DNA of 64,000 nucleotides from Pengzhenrongella sp031582905 (GCF_031582905.1 NZ_CP133990.1:3162001-3226000); one strand, 5' to 3'; shown: positions 37,949 to 47,090, counted from the first letter of the stretch. Translations and numbers: made by a program. Notes: generated from the sequence alone by a model not told the origin.

Positions 37949-37964
37949 GTCAACGTAGATTGAC
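37949..37964 (-). promoter_or_regulatory. Inverted repeat GTCAA-N6-TTGAC upstream of the HTH/ABC operon
   Basis: Five-bp perfect arms separated by six nt lie 46-61 nt upstream of ATG 37903, in a patch of lower G+C that holds the likely promoter. Operator function for the downstream HTH protein is inferred from position only. Confidence 0.45.
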
Positions 37965-38010
37965 GACCACGCGGCGTCAACCGTGGATGACAGATCGGTG
38001 GCGGGCGGAC

Positions 38011-39195
38011 TCAGCCCGCGACCGGCACCGCCCGGGCAGCCGCCTCGCGCGCCCCCTGCGCCCGGGCCGCCGCGAGCGCGTCGTCGAGGCGCCGGCGGCG
38101 GGTGCGACGGGCCCGCGCGACCACCCACCCGAGCCCGCCGAGTGCCACGAGGAGCGCGAGCTGCGCCCACGGCACGGCCCACACCGTCGCGACCGCCGAC
38201 GACGGCGCGATGCCCACCGCCACGACGTCGTCGCCCACGGCCGCGTGCCGGGACACCAGCTGCGCGTCGAGGCGGGCGAGCGGCCACACGGGGACCGACG
38301 CGGCCGCCCGCGCGCGCTGGCCCGGCAGCACCTCGCGCTGGGTCGCGACCGTCGTCGCGTCGACGGCGGCCAGTCCCGCGACGGCGTCGACCGCGAGCGT
38401 CTGCTGCGCACCCACCCGCACGTTGCCGGTGTTGGCGACCGACCACTCGAGCTCCAGGGTCCCGGGCGCGAACGGGTTCCACGACGGCGTGTAGCGCGCG
38501 CTCACGTCGGTGACCTCCGCGACGGGCCGGACCTCGCCGGTGACCCGCAGGTGCAGCCGAGCGCCGACCCGGGAGTCCACCAGGACGGCGCCGCTCTCGC
38601 CCGACGAGGGCCGGGACAGCGTCGCGACCACACCGGCCGGGTGGTCGCCCGGCGTCGCGTCGGCCGGCACCCGGACGGTGAACGGCACGACGGCGGTGGC
38701 CCCGCCGGCGACCTCGACGGCTGGAGCGAGGGCGACCCAGGCGCCGCCATCGACCGGCTGCTCACCGGTGGGGAGCAGGTCGAACGTGCCCTCGGAGGTC
38801 ACCACGCCGTCGGAGGCGAGCAGGGCGAAGGTCGCGGGCCGCTCGGAGAAGTTGGTCACCGCGACGTGGTCGGTGTGCTCGCCGCCGGGCGCGATCTCGA
38901 GGCGGTACGACACCCGCCCGTCGGGGCCGTCCGCCGTCGCCGGGGCGACGCCCCAGGTCGTCGTCGCCGCGTCGGCGGCGGGGCCGGGGTCGACGGGGGC
39001 TGGGTCGACGGGGGCTGGGTCGACGGGCGCGGGGTCGACCGGGGCGGGGTTGCGGGCGTTCGGGTCGGCGGGCGCGTGCGGGTCAGCGGGGGCGTGCGGG
39101 TCAGCGGCAGCCGGGAGCGCGGGCCCTGCGAGCAGCGCGAGTCCGAGCAGACCAGGCGCGAGCAGGGCGGTGACGAGCTGGCGGAGCGAAGGCAT
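38011..39195 (-). CDS. DUF916 (WxL-interacting-protein-like) surface membrane protein
   Basis: 394 residues from ATG at 39195. A signal peptide (LLAPGLLGLALLAGPALPAAA) is followed by a repeat-rich stretch built of DPHAPA and PAPVDP units, then a DUF916-like immunoglobulin-type domain (GRVSYRLEIAPGGEHTDHVAVTNFSERPATF; core APGGEHTDHVAVTNFSE), a second beta-rich domain, a C-terminal membrane helix (WAQLALLVALGGLGWVVA) and a basic cytoplasmic tail RARRTRRRRLDD. In Firmicutes such proteins hold WxL proteins to peptidoglycan; no WxL gene is near. The ligand is unknown. The frame is intact. A long palindrome lies 42 nt upstream of the start. Confidence 0.8.
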   Translation of the reverse strand: MPSLRQLVTALLAPGLLGLALLAGPALPAAADPHAPADPHAPADPNARNPAPVDPAPVDPAPVDPAPVDPGPAADAATTTWGVAPATADGPDGRVSYRLEIAPGGEHTDHVAVTNFSERPATFALLASDGVVTSEGTFDLLPTGEQPVDGGAWVALAPAVEVAGGATAVVPFTVRVPADATPGDHPAGVVATLSRPSSGESGAVLVDSRVGARLHLRVTGEVRPVAEVTDVSARYTPSWNPFAPGTLELEWSVANTGNVRVGAQQTLAVDAVAGLAAVDATTVATQREVLPGQRARAAASVPVWPLARLDAQLVSRHAAVGDDVVAVGIAPSSAVATVWAVPWAQLALLVALGGLGWVVARARRTRRRRLDDALAAARAQGAREAAARAVPVAG

Positions 39196-39236
39196 GGCAG
39201 TCCATCCAGAGAGCGTGACGAGGGGAACGAGCACGT

Positions 39237-39293
39237 CGAGTGCGACGTTCCGCACCTCTTCCGCGACGGGAAGGGTGCGGGACGTCGCACTCG
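39237..39293. repeat. Dispersed palindrome, copy 2 (26-bp near-perfect hairpin)
   Basis: Arms CGAGTGCGACGT (39237-39248) and ACGTCGCACTCG (39282-39293), as in copy 1 at 5498-5554. Here pairing continues inward (CCGCACC with GGTGCGG, CTTCC with GGAAG, two G-U pairs), giving a 26-bp stem with a five- to six-nt loop. It lies just downstream of the phosphatase stop and upstream of the DUF916 gene, both on the minus strand, so it may separate the two transcripts. Confidence 0.8.
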
Positions 39294-39311
39294 GCGGCTG
39301 GGGTGTGTGGC

Positions 39312-41248
39312 TCAGTCCACCGGGAAGAGCGAGACGCTCACGGTCCCGGTGTAGGTGCCCGCCTCCGTGGTGACGGGGACCTCGAGCTCGAGGTCCGCGT
39401 CGACCGCGGTGGTGCCGAAGCGCCCCGCGCCCTGCGCGCGGGCGAGCGTCGCCGGGACGGCGAGGCCGGCGCCGTCGGACAGCGCGGAGCGCACGCGCTC
39501 CCCGCCGTGACGCCGTCGGCGGGCGCCACCAGGCCCGGGGTCCAGCCCAGGTGCGCGGCGCGGATGACGGCGTCGTCCTGCACGAGGTCGGTCGCCTGAC
39601 CGGAGACGGACCAGCCGGACGCGTCGGTCCGGGTGTCGGTGACCGACACGGTCGGCAGGTCGCCGGTCAGGCGGAGGCGGTCACCGGCGTTGCGGGCGTC
39701 GCCCAGGACGACGGCGCCGTCGGCGACGGACAGGGTCAGCGCACCGGGCACCTCGGTGCCGGGCTCACCGGGCTCGCTGGGCTCACCGGGCTCGCCGGGC
39801 TGGCCGGGCTGGGGAGCACCGAAGGTCGGGACGACCGCCTCGACGGGCACGCCGCCCTCGGCCTCGGCCGGGACGGACCACAGGTCCGCGAGCAGCACGT
39901 TCGCGAGGTCGGTGTTGTCGATGTAGTCGCCGCGCACGGGGTCCGTGCCGCGGACCCGCGAGAAGAGCGCGTCCACGCCGTGGCCCTGGGCGAACACCGG
40001 GACGACCTGGTTGGTGTGGCTGCCGGAGTACCACTCGACCGTCGGGGTCTGCCCGGCCTGGCCGTACAGCGCGGTGAACGACGGGTCGGAGTTCACGCCG
40101 CCGAGGTAGCCGGTCTCGTGGTCCGCCGTCACGACGACGAGGGTCTCGTCCCACGACGAGTGGGTCTGGACCCACTCGACCGCCGCCTCGACCGAGGCGT
40201 TGAAGTCCTGGGTCTCCTCGATGTTGCGGACCGTGTCGTTCGCGTGACCGGTCCAGTCGATCGCGCCACCCTCGACCATGAGGAAGAAGCCGTCCTCGTC
40301 GGCGTCCAGCACGTTGAGCGCGCCGCGCGTCATCGTCTCGAGCGTGGGCACGTCGTTGAGCGGGGCGGTGTAGGGCGCCGGCTCGTCACCCTCCGAGGCG
40401 CGGGCCTGCTGCAGCGTGGACCCGACCTGCGCGAGGCCGAAGACGCGCTCCGGGGTGTCGTCCGCCGTCGCGAGCGCCTCGAAGTCGGTGCGCTCCTCGA
40501 CGAAGGTGAACGGCGTCTGACCGTCCGCGAGCGCCGAGAAGGCGCGCTCGTCGATGTAGTCGAACGCCGGGGTGGCCAGCGCCTGGTGCGAGTCGTCGAA
40601 GGACGGGTGGCCCGCGCCCATGACGACGGTCATGTCGGACCCGACCATCTCCGCGGCGACGCCGTGGTAGTCGTTGCGGTCCGGGTTGTGCGCGACGTAG
40701 CCGGCCGGCGTGGCGTGGCTGAACGGCACCGACGAGACGACGCCGGCGGCCTTGCCCAGGTCGATCGCGCGCTCGGAGACGTTCTCCAGCGCCCGACCGT
40801 CGGAGTCGACGCCGATGGCGCCGTTGTTCGTCTTGCTCCCCGTGGCCATCGCCGTCCCGGCCGCGCCGGAGTCGGTCGCGCCGCTCGCGACCCAGGTGAA
40901 GTCGGCCCACGCGGCCTCGGGGTCGTACTCGCCACCCTCGGAGAACGTCGTCATCGCGCGGCGCTCCCAGGTCTCGAAGACCTGGACCGGCTCGCCGGGC
41001 ATGCGGTGGACGGTGCCGTCCGCCGGGTCGATCTCGACCAGGTGATCGCTCTGCCCGGTCTCGTAGAGGTTCGTGCTCGCGATGTGGTGGAAGCCCATGC
41101 CGTCCCCGATGAGGACGATGACGTTCTTCGGGCCGAGGGCTCCGTCGGTCGCGGCGGACGCCGGGGCGACCGTGGCGCCCACGACGAGGGTCGCGACGGC
41201 CGCCGTGCCCGCGAGGACTCGGCGGTACATGCAGGTGCGGTCGAGCAC
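39312..41248 (-). CDS. Secreted alkaline phosphatase (PhoA family) with C-terminal beta domain (one apparent frameshift near 39500)
   Basis: About 645 residues from GTG at 41248 (AGAAGGGA upstream). Signal peptide LAGTAAVATLVVGATVAPASA. Phosphatase marks: NVIVLIGDGMGFHH (metal Asp), the nucleophile region ATDSGAAGTAMATGSKTNNG, FLMVEGGAIDWTGHAND and VVVTADHETGYLGG, all metal ligands in order. A Pro/Gly/Glu linker (PGQPGEPGEPSEPGEPG) built from 12-bp repeats leads to a C-terminal beta-rich domain (SVADGAVVLGDARNAGDRLRLTG; core NAGDRLRLTG), finished in another frame after 39500 and ending SVSLFPVD. It frees phosphate from organic esters outside the cell. Upstream GTCCACC-like words could be weak PhoP sites. 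Confidence 0.92.
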
Positions 41249-41441
41249 TGGGTGTTCCCTTCTGCGGCGAGATGCCCGGATCGGGCACGGGCGACGCTAG
41301 GGAGGGGTTCGACGGGAAGGTGGACGGTCGGCGACGTCGGGGCGACGACTCGAGTGGCGGTGCGGGGCGTCGTCGTCGGCCTCACCGCGCGCCGCCGTCG
41401 GGCGCTGCCTACTGTCGATCCACCACAACATGAGGAACCAC

Positions 41442-42302
41442 ATGCAGCAGCGCACGCTGGGCAACCGCACCGTCTCCGCCATCGGTCTCGGCGGGATGCC
41501 CATGTCGATCGAAGGCCGCCCGGACGCCGAGCGGTCGATCGCCACGATCCACGCCGCCCTCGACGCCGGGGTCACGCTCATCGACACCGCGGACTCCTAC
41601 CACCGCGACGCCGGCGAGGTCGGTCACAACGAGTCGCTCATCGCGCAGGCGCTCGCGACGTACGGCGGGGACACGTCCGAGGTCCTCGTCGCGACGAAGG
41701 GCGGGCACCTGCGCCCCGGCGACGGCTCGTGGACCAAGGACGGCCGCCCCGAGTACCTCAAGCAGGCGGCGAAGGCGTCGGCCCAGCGGCTCGGCGTCGA
41801 CGCGATCGGCCTCTACCAGTTCCACCGCCCCGACCCCGAGGTTCCCTACGCCGAGTCCGTCGGCGCGATCGCCGAGCTCCTCGACGAGGGTGTGATCCAG
41901 ATGGCCGGGATCTCCAACGCGTCGGTCTCGCAGATCGACGAGGCGCAGCAGGTCCTCGGCGGTCGGCTCGTGTCGGTGCAGAACCAGTTCTCGCCCGCGT
42001 TCCGGTCCAGCCTCGGCGAGCTCGAGCACTGCGCCGAGCTGGGGATCGCCTTCCTGCCGTGGTCACCGCTGGGCGGCATCTCGAACGCCGGGGAGCTGGC
42101 CACTCGTCATGGGGCGTTCGGGCGCGTCGCCGACGCGCACGGCGTGAGCGTCTACCAGGTGACCATCGCGTGGGAACTCGCGCTCGCCCCCGTCGTCATC
42201 CCGATCCCCGGGGCGTCGCGGCCGACCAGCATCCAGGACTCCGCCCGCGCGGCGGACCTCGAGCTGACGGCCGACGAGGTCGCCTCCCTGTCGGAGGCCT
42301 GA
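41442..42302 (+). CDS. Aldo/keto reductase
   Basis: 286 residues from ATG at 41442, with TGAGGA (41431-41436) upstream; ATG 41430 is a less likely alternative. TIM-barrel NAD(P)H oxidoreductase: LGNRTVSAIGLGGMPMS, LDAGVTLIDTADSY (catalytic Asp; the Tyr follows), EVLVATKGG (catalytic Lys), IGLYQFHRPDPEVPY (catalytic His), GISNAS, QNQFSPAF, PWSPLGG and IPIPGASRPTSIQDS (cofactor phosphate loop). Closest in style to the YghZ/Tas-like group. One nt separates its stop from a second reductase gene, so the two form an operon ending in a strong hairpin at 43286. Confidence 0.9.
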   Translation: MQQRTLGNRTVSAIGLGGMPMSIEGRPDAERSIATIHAALDAGVTLIDTADSYHRDAGEVGHNESLIAQALATYGGDTSEVLVATKGGHLRPGDGSWTKDGRPEYLKQAAKASAQRLGVDAIGLYQFHRPDPEVPYAESVGAIAELLDEGVIQMAGISNASVSQIDEAQQVLGGRLVSVQNQFSPAFRSSLGELEHCAELGIAFLPWSPLGGISNAGELATRHGAFGRVADAHGVSVYQVTIAWELALAPVVIPIPGASRPTSIQDSARAADLELTADEVASLSEA

Positions 42303-42303
42303 G

Positions 42304-43237
42304 ATGCGCCACGTCACCCTCGCGGACGACCTCACCGTCTCGAACGTCGTGCTCGGCCTCATGCGGATCGACGGCAAGTCCGACGACGAGGTCCGCACCC
42401 TGGTGAGCACCGCCCGCGACGCCGGCATCGACATGGTCGATCACGCCGACGTCTACGGCGACACCCTGCACGGCTGCGAGCGCCGCTGGGCCGAGGCGAT
42501 GCGTCTGACACCGGCCGAGCGCGACACGTGGACCATCCAGACCAAGTGCGGGATCGTCGGCGACGGCCCGTACTTCGACTTCTCCTACGAGCACATCGTC
42601 GAGTCGGCGAACGCCTCGCTGGAGGCGCTCGGGACCGACCGCATCGACGTGCTGCTGCTGCACCGCCCGGACGCACTGGTCGAGCCCGACGAGGTCGCCC
42701 GGGCCTTCGACGAGCTTCGAGGCCGCCGGCAAGGTGCGCGCATTCGGCGTCTCCAACCACACGCCGGCGCAGATCGAGCTGCTCAAGCGGTCGGTCCGTC
42801 AGCCACTGGTCGCCAACCAGCTCCAGCTGTCGATCACCCACGCGCCGCTCGTCGCGCAGGGCGTCGCGGCGAACATGGCCACCCTCGACCAGTCGCTCGT
42901 CCTCGACGGCGGCGGACTGCTCGACTACTGCCGCCTGCACGACATCACCGTCCAGGCGTGGTCGCCGTTCCAGGCCGGGTTCTTCACCGGCCCGTTCCTC
43001 GGCAACCCCGACTACGCGGAGCTCAACGCGGTGATCGACCGGCTGGCCGGCCAGTACGACGTGCCGGCGATCGCGATCGCGACGGCGTGGATCACCCGGC
43101 ACCCGGCCGACATGCAGGTCGTCCTGGGCACGACGACGCCCGAGCGCGTCGCCGGGGCGGCACAGGGCTCGGACCTGCCGCTGACGCGGGCGGAGTGGTA
43201 CGAGCTGTTCCGCGCGGCGGGGTACAAGGTGCCCTGA
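42304..43237 (+). CDS. Aldo/keto reductase, YdhF-like (one apparent frameshift near 42715)
   Basis: About 311 residues. ATG 42304 begins one nt after the previous stop. The first frame has LTVSNVVLGLMRID, DAGIDMVDHADVYGD (catalytic Asp, Tyr), TIQTKCGI (Lys), IDVLLLHRPDALVEPDEV (His). After a shift at CGAGCTTCGAGG near 42715 the second frame reads KVRAFGVSNHTPAQIELL, VANQLQLSITHAPLV, TVQAWSPFQAGFFTG and VVLGTTTPERV. The gene pair probably arose from distant paralogues, as the two proteins are not close. Substrate unknown. Confidence 0.88.
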
Positions 43238-43285
43238 CGCCGTCGCCGCGAAGCACCCGTGCCGTGCCTTGCGACGCCACAGCCT

Positions 43286-43318
43286 GAAGGGGGCGCACTC
43301 ACCGGAGTGCGCCCCTTC
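43286..43318 (+). terminator. Strong terminator hairpin after the reductase operon
   Basis: GAAGGGGGCGCACTC-ACCG-GAGTGCGCCCCTTC: a 14-bp stem with one bulged G and a four-nt loop, 49 nt after the second reductase stop. It isolates the reductase operon from the regulated operon that starts at 43422. Confidence 0.85.
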
Positions 43319-43392
43319 GGCGTACCGGGGGCGACGATGCAGCACCCGGCACCGACACCGCGACACCACAGCTCAAAGGTTGGCATTGCGTT

Positions 43393-43410
43393 GACACCAC
43401 AAGTGGTGTC
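43393..43410 (+). promoter_or_regulatory. Perfect palindrome GACACCAC-AA-GTGGTGTC at the promoter of the RHH/ABC operon
   Basis: An 8+2+8 perfect palindrome ends 12 nt before ATG 43422, overlapping a TTGACA word (43391-43396). Two further half-sites GACACC and GACACCAC occur just upstream (43354-43368). The arrangement suits a ribbon-helix-helix dimer, and the first gene encodes such a protein, so autoregulation is a natural inference. Confidence 0.65.
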
Positions 43411-43421
43411 ATTGTGGCGTC

Positions 43422-43941
43422 ATGGACCTCTCCCGCTACGTCGACGACCTCCAGCACCGCCTGGTCACCGCCGCCGACGCGGGCGGGGAGGACGCCCGGC
43501 AGCTCGCCGAGCGACTGACAGCGCCGCTCGACGCCGCCGTGCGCCTCGTCCTGCTCGAGGCGCTCTCCGCCGCGGCCGGCGAGATCTCCGCCGAGCTCGC
43601 GCCCGGGTCCGTCGACGTGCGCCTGCGGGGCGGCGACCCGGAGTTCGTCGTCGCGCCGTCCGCCGCGCCGATCGCTCCCGTCGCGACCACCTCGGCATCC
43701 GCTCCACCGAGCGGTGACCCGATCTCCCCGCCGACACCGAGGGGAGCACCACCCGCACGACCCTGCGCCTGCCCGACCACCTCAAGGCGCAGGTCGAGGT
43801 CGCCGCCGCCCGCGGCGGCGTCTCGGTCAACACCTGGCTCGTCCGCGCGGTCGCCGCCGCGGTCGAGCAGTCCGCCTCCCCGCACCGCCGCCGACCCGCG
43901 GCGCACAGCGGGGCACGCGCGTCACCGGCTGGGTGCGCTGA
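43422..43941 (+). CDS. HicB/Arc-type ribbon-helix-helix regulator (two apparent frameshifts near 43735 and 43895)
   Basis: About 173 residues. ATG 43422 starts an N-terminal helical domain: DLSRYVDDLQHRLVTAADAGGEDARQLAERL, then AAAGEISAELAPGSVDVRLRGGDPEFVV (core LAPGSVDVRLRGGDPEF). After an indel near 43735 the frame reads TRTTLRLPDHLKAQVEVAAARGGVSVNTWLVRAVAAAVEQ, a HicB-like RHH (strand TLRLP, helices around SVNTWLVRAV). A second shift near 43895 leads to the usual family ending TRVTGWVR. No HicA toxin gene is present; in this family the RHH protein is a transcription factor in front of DUF4097 and ABC genes. Confidence 0.78.
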
Positions 43942-44188
43942 CCGCGCCACCCGTCGCCGTCCTCACCCGACCCCATCCACGCCGTCAGGTCCCCAGCGCC
44001 GGACCACCACCCGCACACCGTCACCGACGCACCGTCACCGCGGGACCGTCACTGACGCACCGCTACCGGCGGCCCCCCGACCGCCGGACCGCCACCGCCG
44101 GCCCGCACACGCCGCCCGTCATCGGCGCACCGCACGCACCGTCCGGCGCCCACCAGCCGTCGTCTCCCCCTCCCGCCCTGGAGTCCCC

Positions 44189-45031
44189 ATGCCCTCGTTC
44201 TCCGCCCCCAGCCCCGTCCCGGTCCTCGTGGACGTGCCGTTCGGCAACCTGCACGTCGTCGCCGGGCAGCGCGATGACGTCGTCGTCACCGTTCTGCCCG
44301 CCGACCCGGCCAGGTCGGGGTCCGTGCGCGCCGCGGAGGAGACCCGCGTCGCCCGGGACGGCGACGCCGTCAGCATCGTCTACCCGTCGGCCTGGAAGCA
44401 GTACGTCCTGCCCTTCGCCTCGGGCGGCGCGATCGTCACCATCGAGCTGCCCGCCGGTTCGGACCTCAGCGGCAAGGCCGGGTCGCTGTACGCGGAGGGC
44501 AGGCTCGGCGCCGTCGCGCTCTCCCTCAACGCTGGCGAGGCACGGATCGAGGAGGCCACCCGCGTCGACCTCAAGGTGTCGGCCGGGTCCATCACCCTGG
44601 GTCGGGTCACCGGGCCCGTGACCCTCAAGGCGGGCGCCGGCGCGGTGCGGATCACCGAGCTCGCGGGCGACGGCACGATCCGGGCCAGCAACGGCACCAC
44701 CACCGTCGGAGCTCTCACCGGGTCGCTCGAGGTCGTCGGGGTGCACGCCGACATCGCGGTGGGACGCGTGCACGGCACCCTGACCGCCCGGTCGGCCCAC
44801 GCCGGCATCCGCGTGGACCGGATCGAGTCCGGCAGCGTCGTGCTCAGCACGGGCTCCGGCTCCATCGAGGTGGGCGTGCCCACGGGAACCGCGGCCTTCC
44901 TCGACGTCGTGTCGGAGCACGGCACCGTGCGCAACCAGCTCACCCCCACCGAGGGGCCCGTCGACGACGAGGCCACCGCCGAGATCCACGCCAGCACCGG
45001 CTACGGCGACGTCATCGTCCGCCGCCCCTGA
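44189..45031 (+). CDS. DUF4097 family beta-strand-repeat protein
   Basis: 280 residues from ATG at 44189 (GGAG upstream). The C-terminal about 170 residues are a right-handed beta-solenoid-like series of short strands: GEARIEEATRVDLKVSAGSITLGRVTGPVTLKAGAGAVRITELAGDGTIRASNG is one such stretch (core VSAGSITLGRVTGPVTLKAG). It ends YGDVIVRRP. There is no signal peptide or membrane helix. The function of DUF4097 proteins is unknown; they are often adjacent to RHH or LiaI-like regulators and ABC exporters, as here. The 247-nt gap before it holds only GC-rich CACCG-type repeats. Confidence 0.82.
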   Translation: MPSFSAPSPVPVLVDVPFGNLHVVAGQRDDVVVTVLPADPARSGSVRAAEETRVARDGDAVSIVYPSAWKQYVLPFASGGAIVTIELPAGSDLSGKAGSLYAEGRLGAVALSLNAGEARIEEATRVDLKVSAGSITLGRVTGPVTLKAGAGAVRITELAGDGTIRASNGTTTVGALTGSLEVVGVHADIAVGRVHGTLTARSAHAGIRVDRIESGSVVLSTGSGSIEVGVPTGTAAFLDVVSEHGTVRNQLTPTEGPVDDEATAEIHASTGYGDVIVRRP

Positions 45032-45058
45032 GCGCTACCACCAGAAGGAGGAAGCACC

Positions 45059-45868
45059 ATGTCCAGTGACCTCGCCGTCGACGTGCGCGGCTTGCGCAAG
45101 TCCTACGGCGACCGCACCGTGCTCGACGGCGTCGACCTCGCCGTCCGGGCCGGCACCGTGACCGCCCTGCTCGGGCCCAACGGCGCCGGCAAGACCACCA
45201 CCGTGGGCATCCTGTCGACCCTGCTCCGGCCGGACGGCGGCACCGCCCGCGTCGCCGGGTACGACGTCGTCGGCCAGCCGGCGGCGGTCCGCACCGCCAT
45301 CGGCGTCACCGGCCAGGTGTCCGCCGGGGACGACCTGCTCACCGGCGTCGAGAACCTGCGCCTGATGGCGTCGCTGCACCACCTCGGCCGCCGCCAGGGG
45401 CGCCAGCGCGTCGACGCGCTGCTGGCACAGTTCGGCCTCACCGACGCGGCCCGCAAGCCGGTGTCCACGTGCTCGGGCGGCATGCGCCGCAAGCTCGACC
45501 TGGCGATGACGCTCGTCGGGGACCCCGCCGTCGTCTTCCTCGACGAGCCCACCACCGGCCTGGACCCGCGCAGCCGCCGCACCCTGTGGGACGAGGTGCG
45601 CGCCCTCGTCGCGGCCGGCACCACGATCCTCCTCACCACGCAGTACCTCGAGGAGGCCGACCGGCTCGCCGACCGCGTCGCGGTGCTCGACGGCGGTCGC
45701 ATCGTCGCCGAGGGCACCCCGGCCGAGCTCAAGGCCACGCACGACGCCAGCTCGCTCGACGACGTCTTCCTGCGGCTCACCGAGCCCTCCACGGCTCCGA
45801 CCACCGCCACGGCCACCGCCACGGCGTCACCCGTCACCACGACCGACACCGAGGAGGTGGCCTCGTGA
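45059..45868 (+). CDS. ABC-2 exporter ATP-binding protein (DrrA-like)
   Basis: 269 residues from ATG at 45059, preceded by AAGGAGGA. Motifs: Walker A GPNGAGKTTT, Q-loop VTGQVSAG, signature CSGGMRRKLDLAMTL, Walker B VVFLDEPTTGLDP, H-loop TTQYLEEADRL and the DrrA-type C-terminal region LKATHDASSLDDVFLRLT. The last 30 residues are a Thr/Ala tail (TATATATASP). Daunorubicin-resistance type ATPases energise export of drugs or lipids. The stop overlaps the permease start as GTGA. Confidence 0.93.
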   Translation: MSSDLAVDVRGLRKSYGDRTVLDGVDLAVRAGTVTALLGPNGAGKTTTVGILSTLLRPDGGTARVAGYDVVGQPAAVRTAIGVTGQVSAGDDLLTGVENLRLMASLHHLGRRQGRQRVDALLAQFGLTDAARKPVSTCSGGMRRKLDLAMTLVGDPAVVFLDEPTTGLDPRSRRTLWDEVRALVAAGTTILLTTQYLEEADRLADRVAVLDGGRIVAEGTPAELKATHDASSLDDVFLRLTEPSTAPTTATATATASPVTTTDTEEVAS

Positions 45869-46688
45869 CCACCGTGACCGTCTCCCGCACCGCCGGACCG
45901 CGACCGGTCGCCGACACCCTGACCATGCTGCGCCGGAACCTGCTGCGCGCCGCGCGCTACCCGGGTCTGACCAGCTTCACGATCGCCATCCCGATCGTCC
46001 TGCTGCTGCTCTTCGTCTTCGTCTTCGGTGGGGCAATCGGCGCGGGCGTGGCCCCCGGCGCGGAACCCGGCGTCGCCGGCCGTGCGGCGTACCTGGACTA
46101 CATCACCCCCGCCATCCTGCTCTTCGGCGTCATCGGCGCGGCTCAGAGCGTCGCGATCACCGCCGCGATGGACGCGACCGGCGGGATCATGGCCCGGTTC
46201 AAGACGATGTCCGTCTCCGCCGGCTCGGTGCTGGGCGGGCCGGTGCTCGGCACGGTCGTCCAGGGGCTGGTCGCCGTGGTGGTGGTGCTCGCCGTGGCGG
46301 TGGCGCTCGGCTACCGGCCGACCCCGGGGCACTGGGCTGGTCGGCGCTGGGTGGCCTGTTCGCGCTGGCCACCTTCGCGTTCGGGTGGCTGTGCGTGGCG
46401 ATGGGGCTGGCCGCGAAGTCGGTCGAGACGGCGTCGAACACGCCGATGCTGCTCACCGCGCTGCCGTTCCTCGGCAGCGGGTTCGTGCCGGTGGAGACCA
46501 TGCCGGCCGCCGTGCGCTGGTTCGCCGAGTACCAGCCGCTCACGCCGATCATCGAGACGACGCGCGCACTGCTCACCGGCACCCCGGCCACCGGCACGAC
46601 GACGCTCCTGGCACTGGCCTGGTGCGTGCTGGTCGGCGTACTCGGCTACGCCTGGTCCCGGTCCCTGTACCGCCGCGAGCGTCGCTGA
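45865..46688 (+). CDS. ABC-2 type permease (DrrB-like; one apparent frameshift near 46337)
   Basis: About 274 residues from GTG at 45865. Six membrane helices: FTIAIPIVLLLLFVFVFGGAI near residue 35, YLDYITPAILLFGVIGAA, VVQGLVAVVVVLAVAVALGY, then after a lost G in CCCCGGGG near 46337 ALGGLFALATFAFGWLCVAMGL, ALPFLGSGFVPVETMP (the ABC-2 signature region) and LLALAWCVLVGVLGYAW. It partners the preceding ATPase. The operon RHH-DUF4097-ATPase-permease ends here. Confidence 0.9.
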
Positions 46689-46748
46689 GCTCCGAGCCCT
46701 CCACCGCGGGTGGTGTCGCGGTGTGGCCCCGGCCGCGGGGGCTGCGCC

Positions 46749-47090
46749 TCAGCCGTGCGCGGTGACGTCGCCGGCGTCGGGCACGTCGACGGTCGCCGCG
46801 GCGGCGTCGACCACGAACAGCCGGGCGGTGCCGGCGTGGAAGGCGACGATCTCGGCCGCCGACTCGTCAACACGCCGGACCTGTACGAGCCGAGCGGCGT
46901 GAGCCGGAACGGTGCGTCGTCGGCCGAGTGCCGCGGGAGGTCCGCGACGACGGCGGCCCGCGCCGTGTCCGCGCCGCCCTCACGAGGGCGAGGCCGAGGG
47001 CCAGGCCCGCGGACAGCGGGCGGGTGGCGGTGTGCGGGCGCGCGGCGACGCCGGTCTGGGGGTGGGGCGCACGTCCTTCCTTCGTCGCGG
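46749..47090 (-). pseudogene. Fragment of a choice-of-anchor I family secreted protein
   Basis: Correcting single bases on the minus strand reveals a signal peptide (PLSAGLALGLALV) and then ADDAPFRLTPLGSYRSGV and DESAAEIVAFHAGTARLFVV, VDAAAATVDVPDAG, followed by a stop at 46751-46749. That is the first about 100 residues of the beta-propeller family often named choice-of-anchor I, which normally runs to 500 or more residues. Frame breaks near 46868 and 46981, and the early stop, make it a remnant, though some breaks may be base-call errors. The family call is from memory of the N-terminal motif. Confidence 0.5.

Noticed and set aside
34939..39354. 1471-residue plus-strand open frame
   Set aside because: Runs antisense through the PhzF, ABC, HTH and DUF916 genes and has the codon-shadow composition of a spurious frame.
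43422..43941. HicAB toxin-antitoxin pair
   Set aside because: Only the HicB-like RHH fold is present; no small HicA double-stranded-RNA-binding partner lies on either side.
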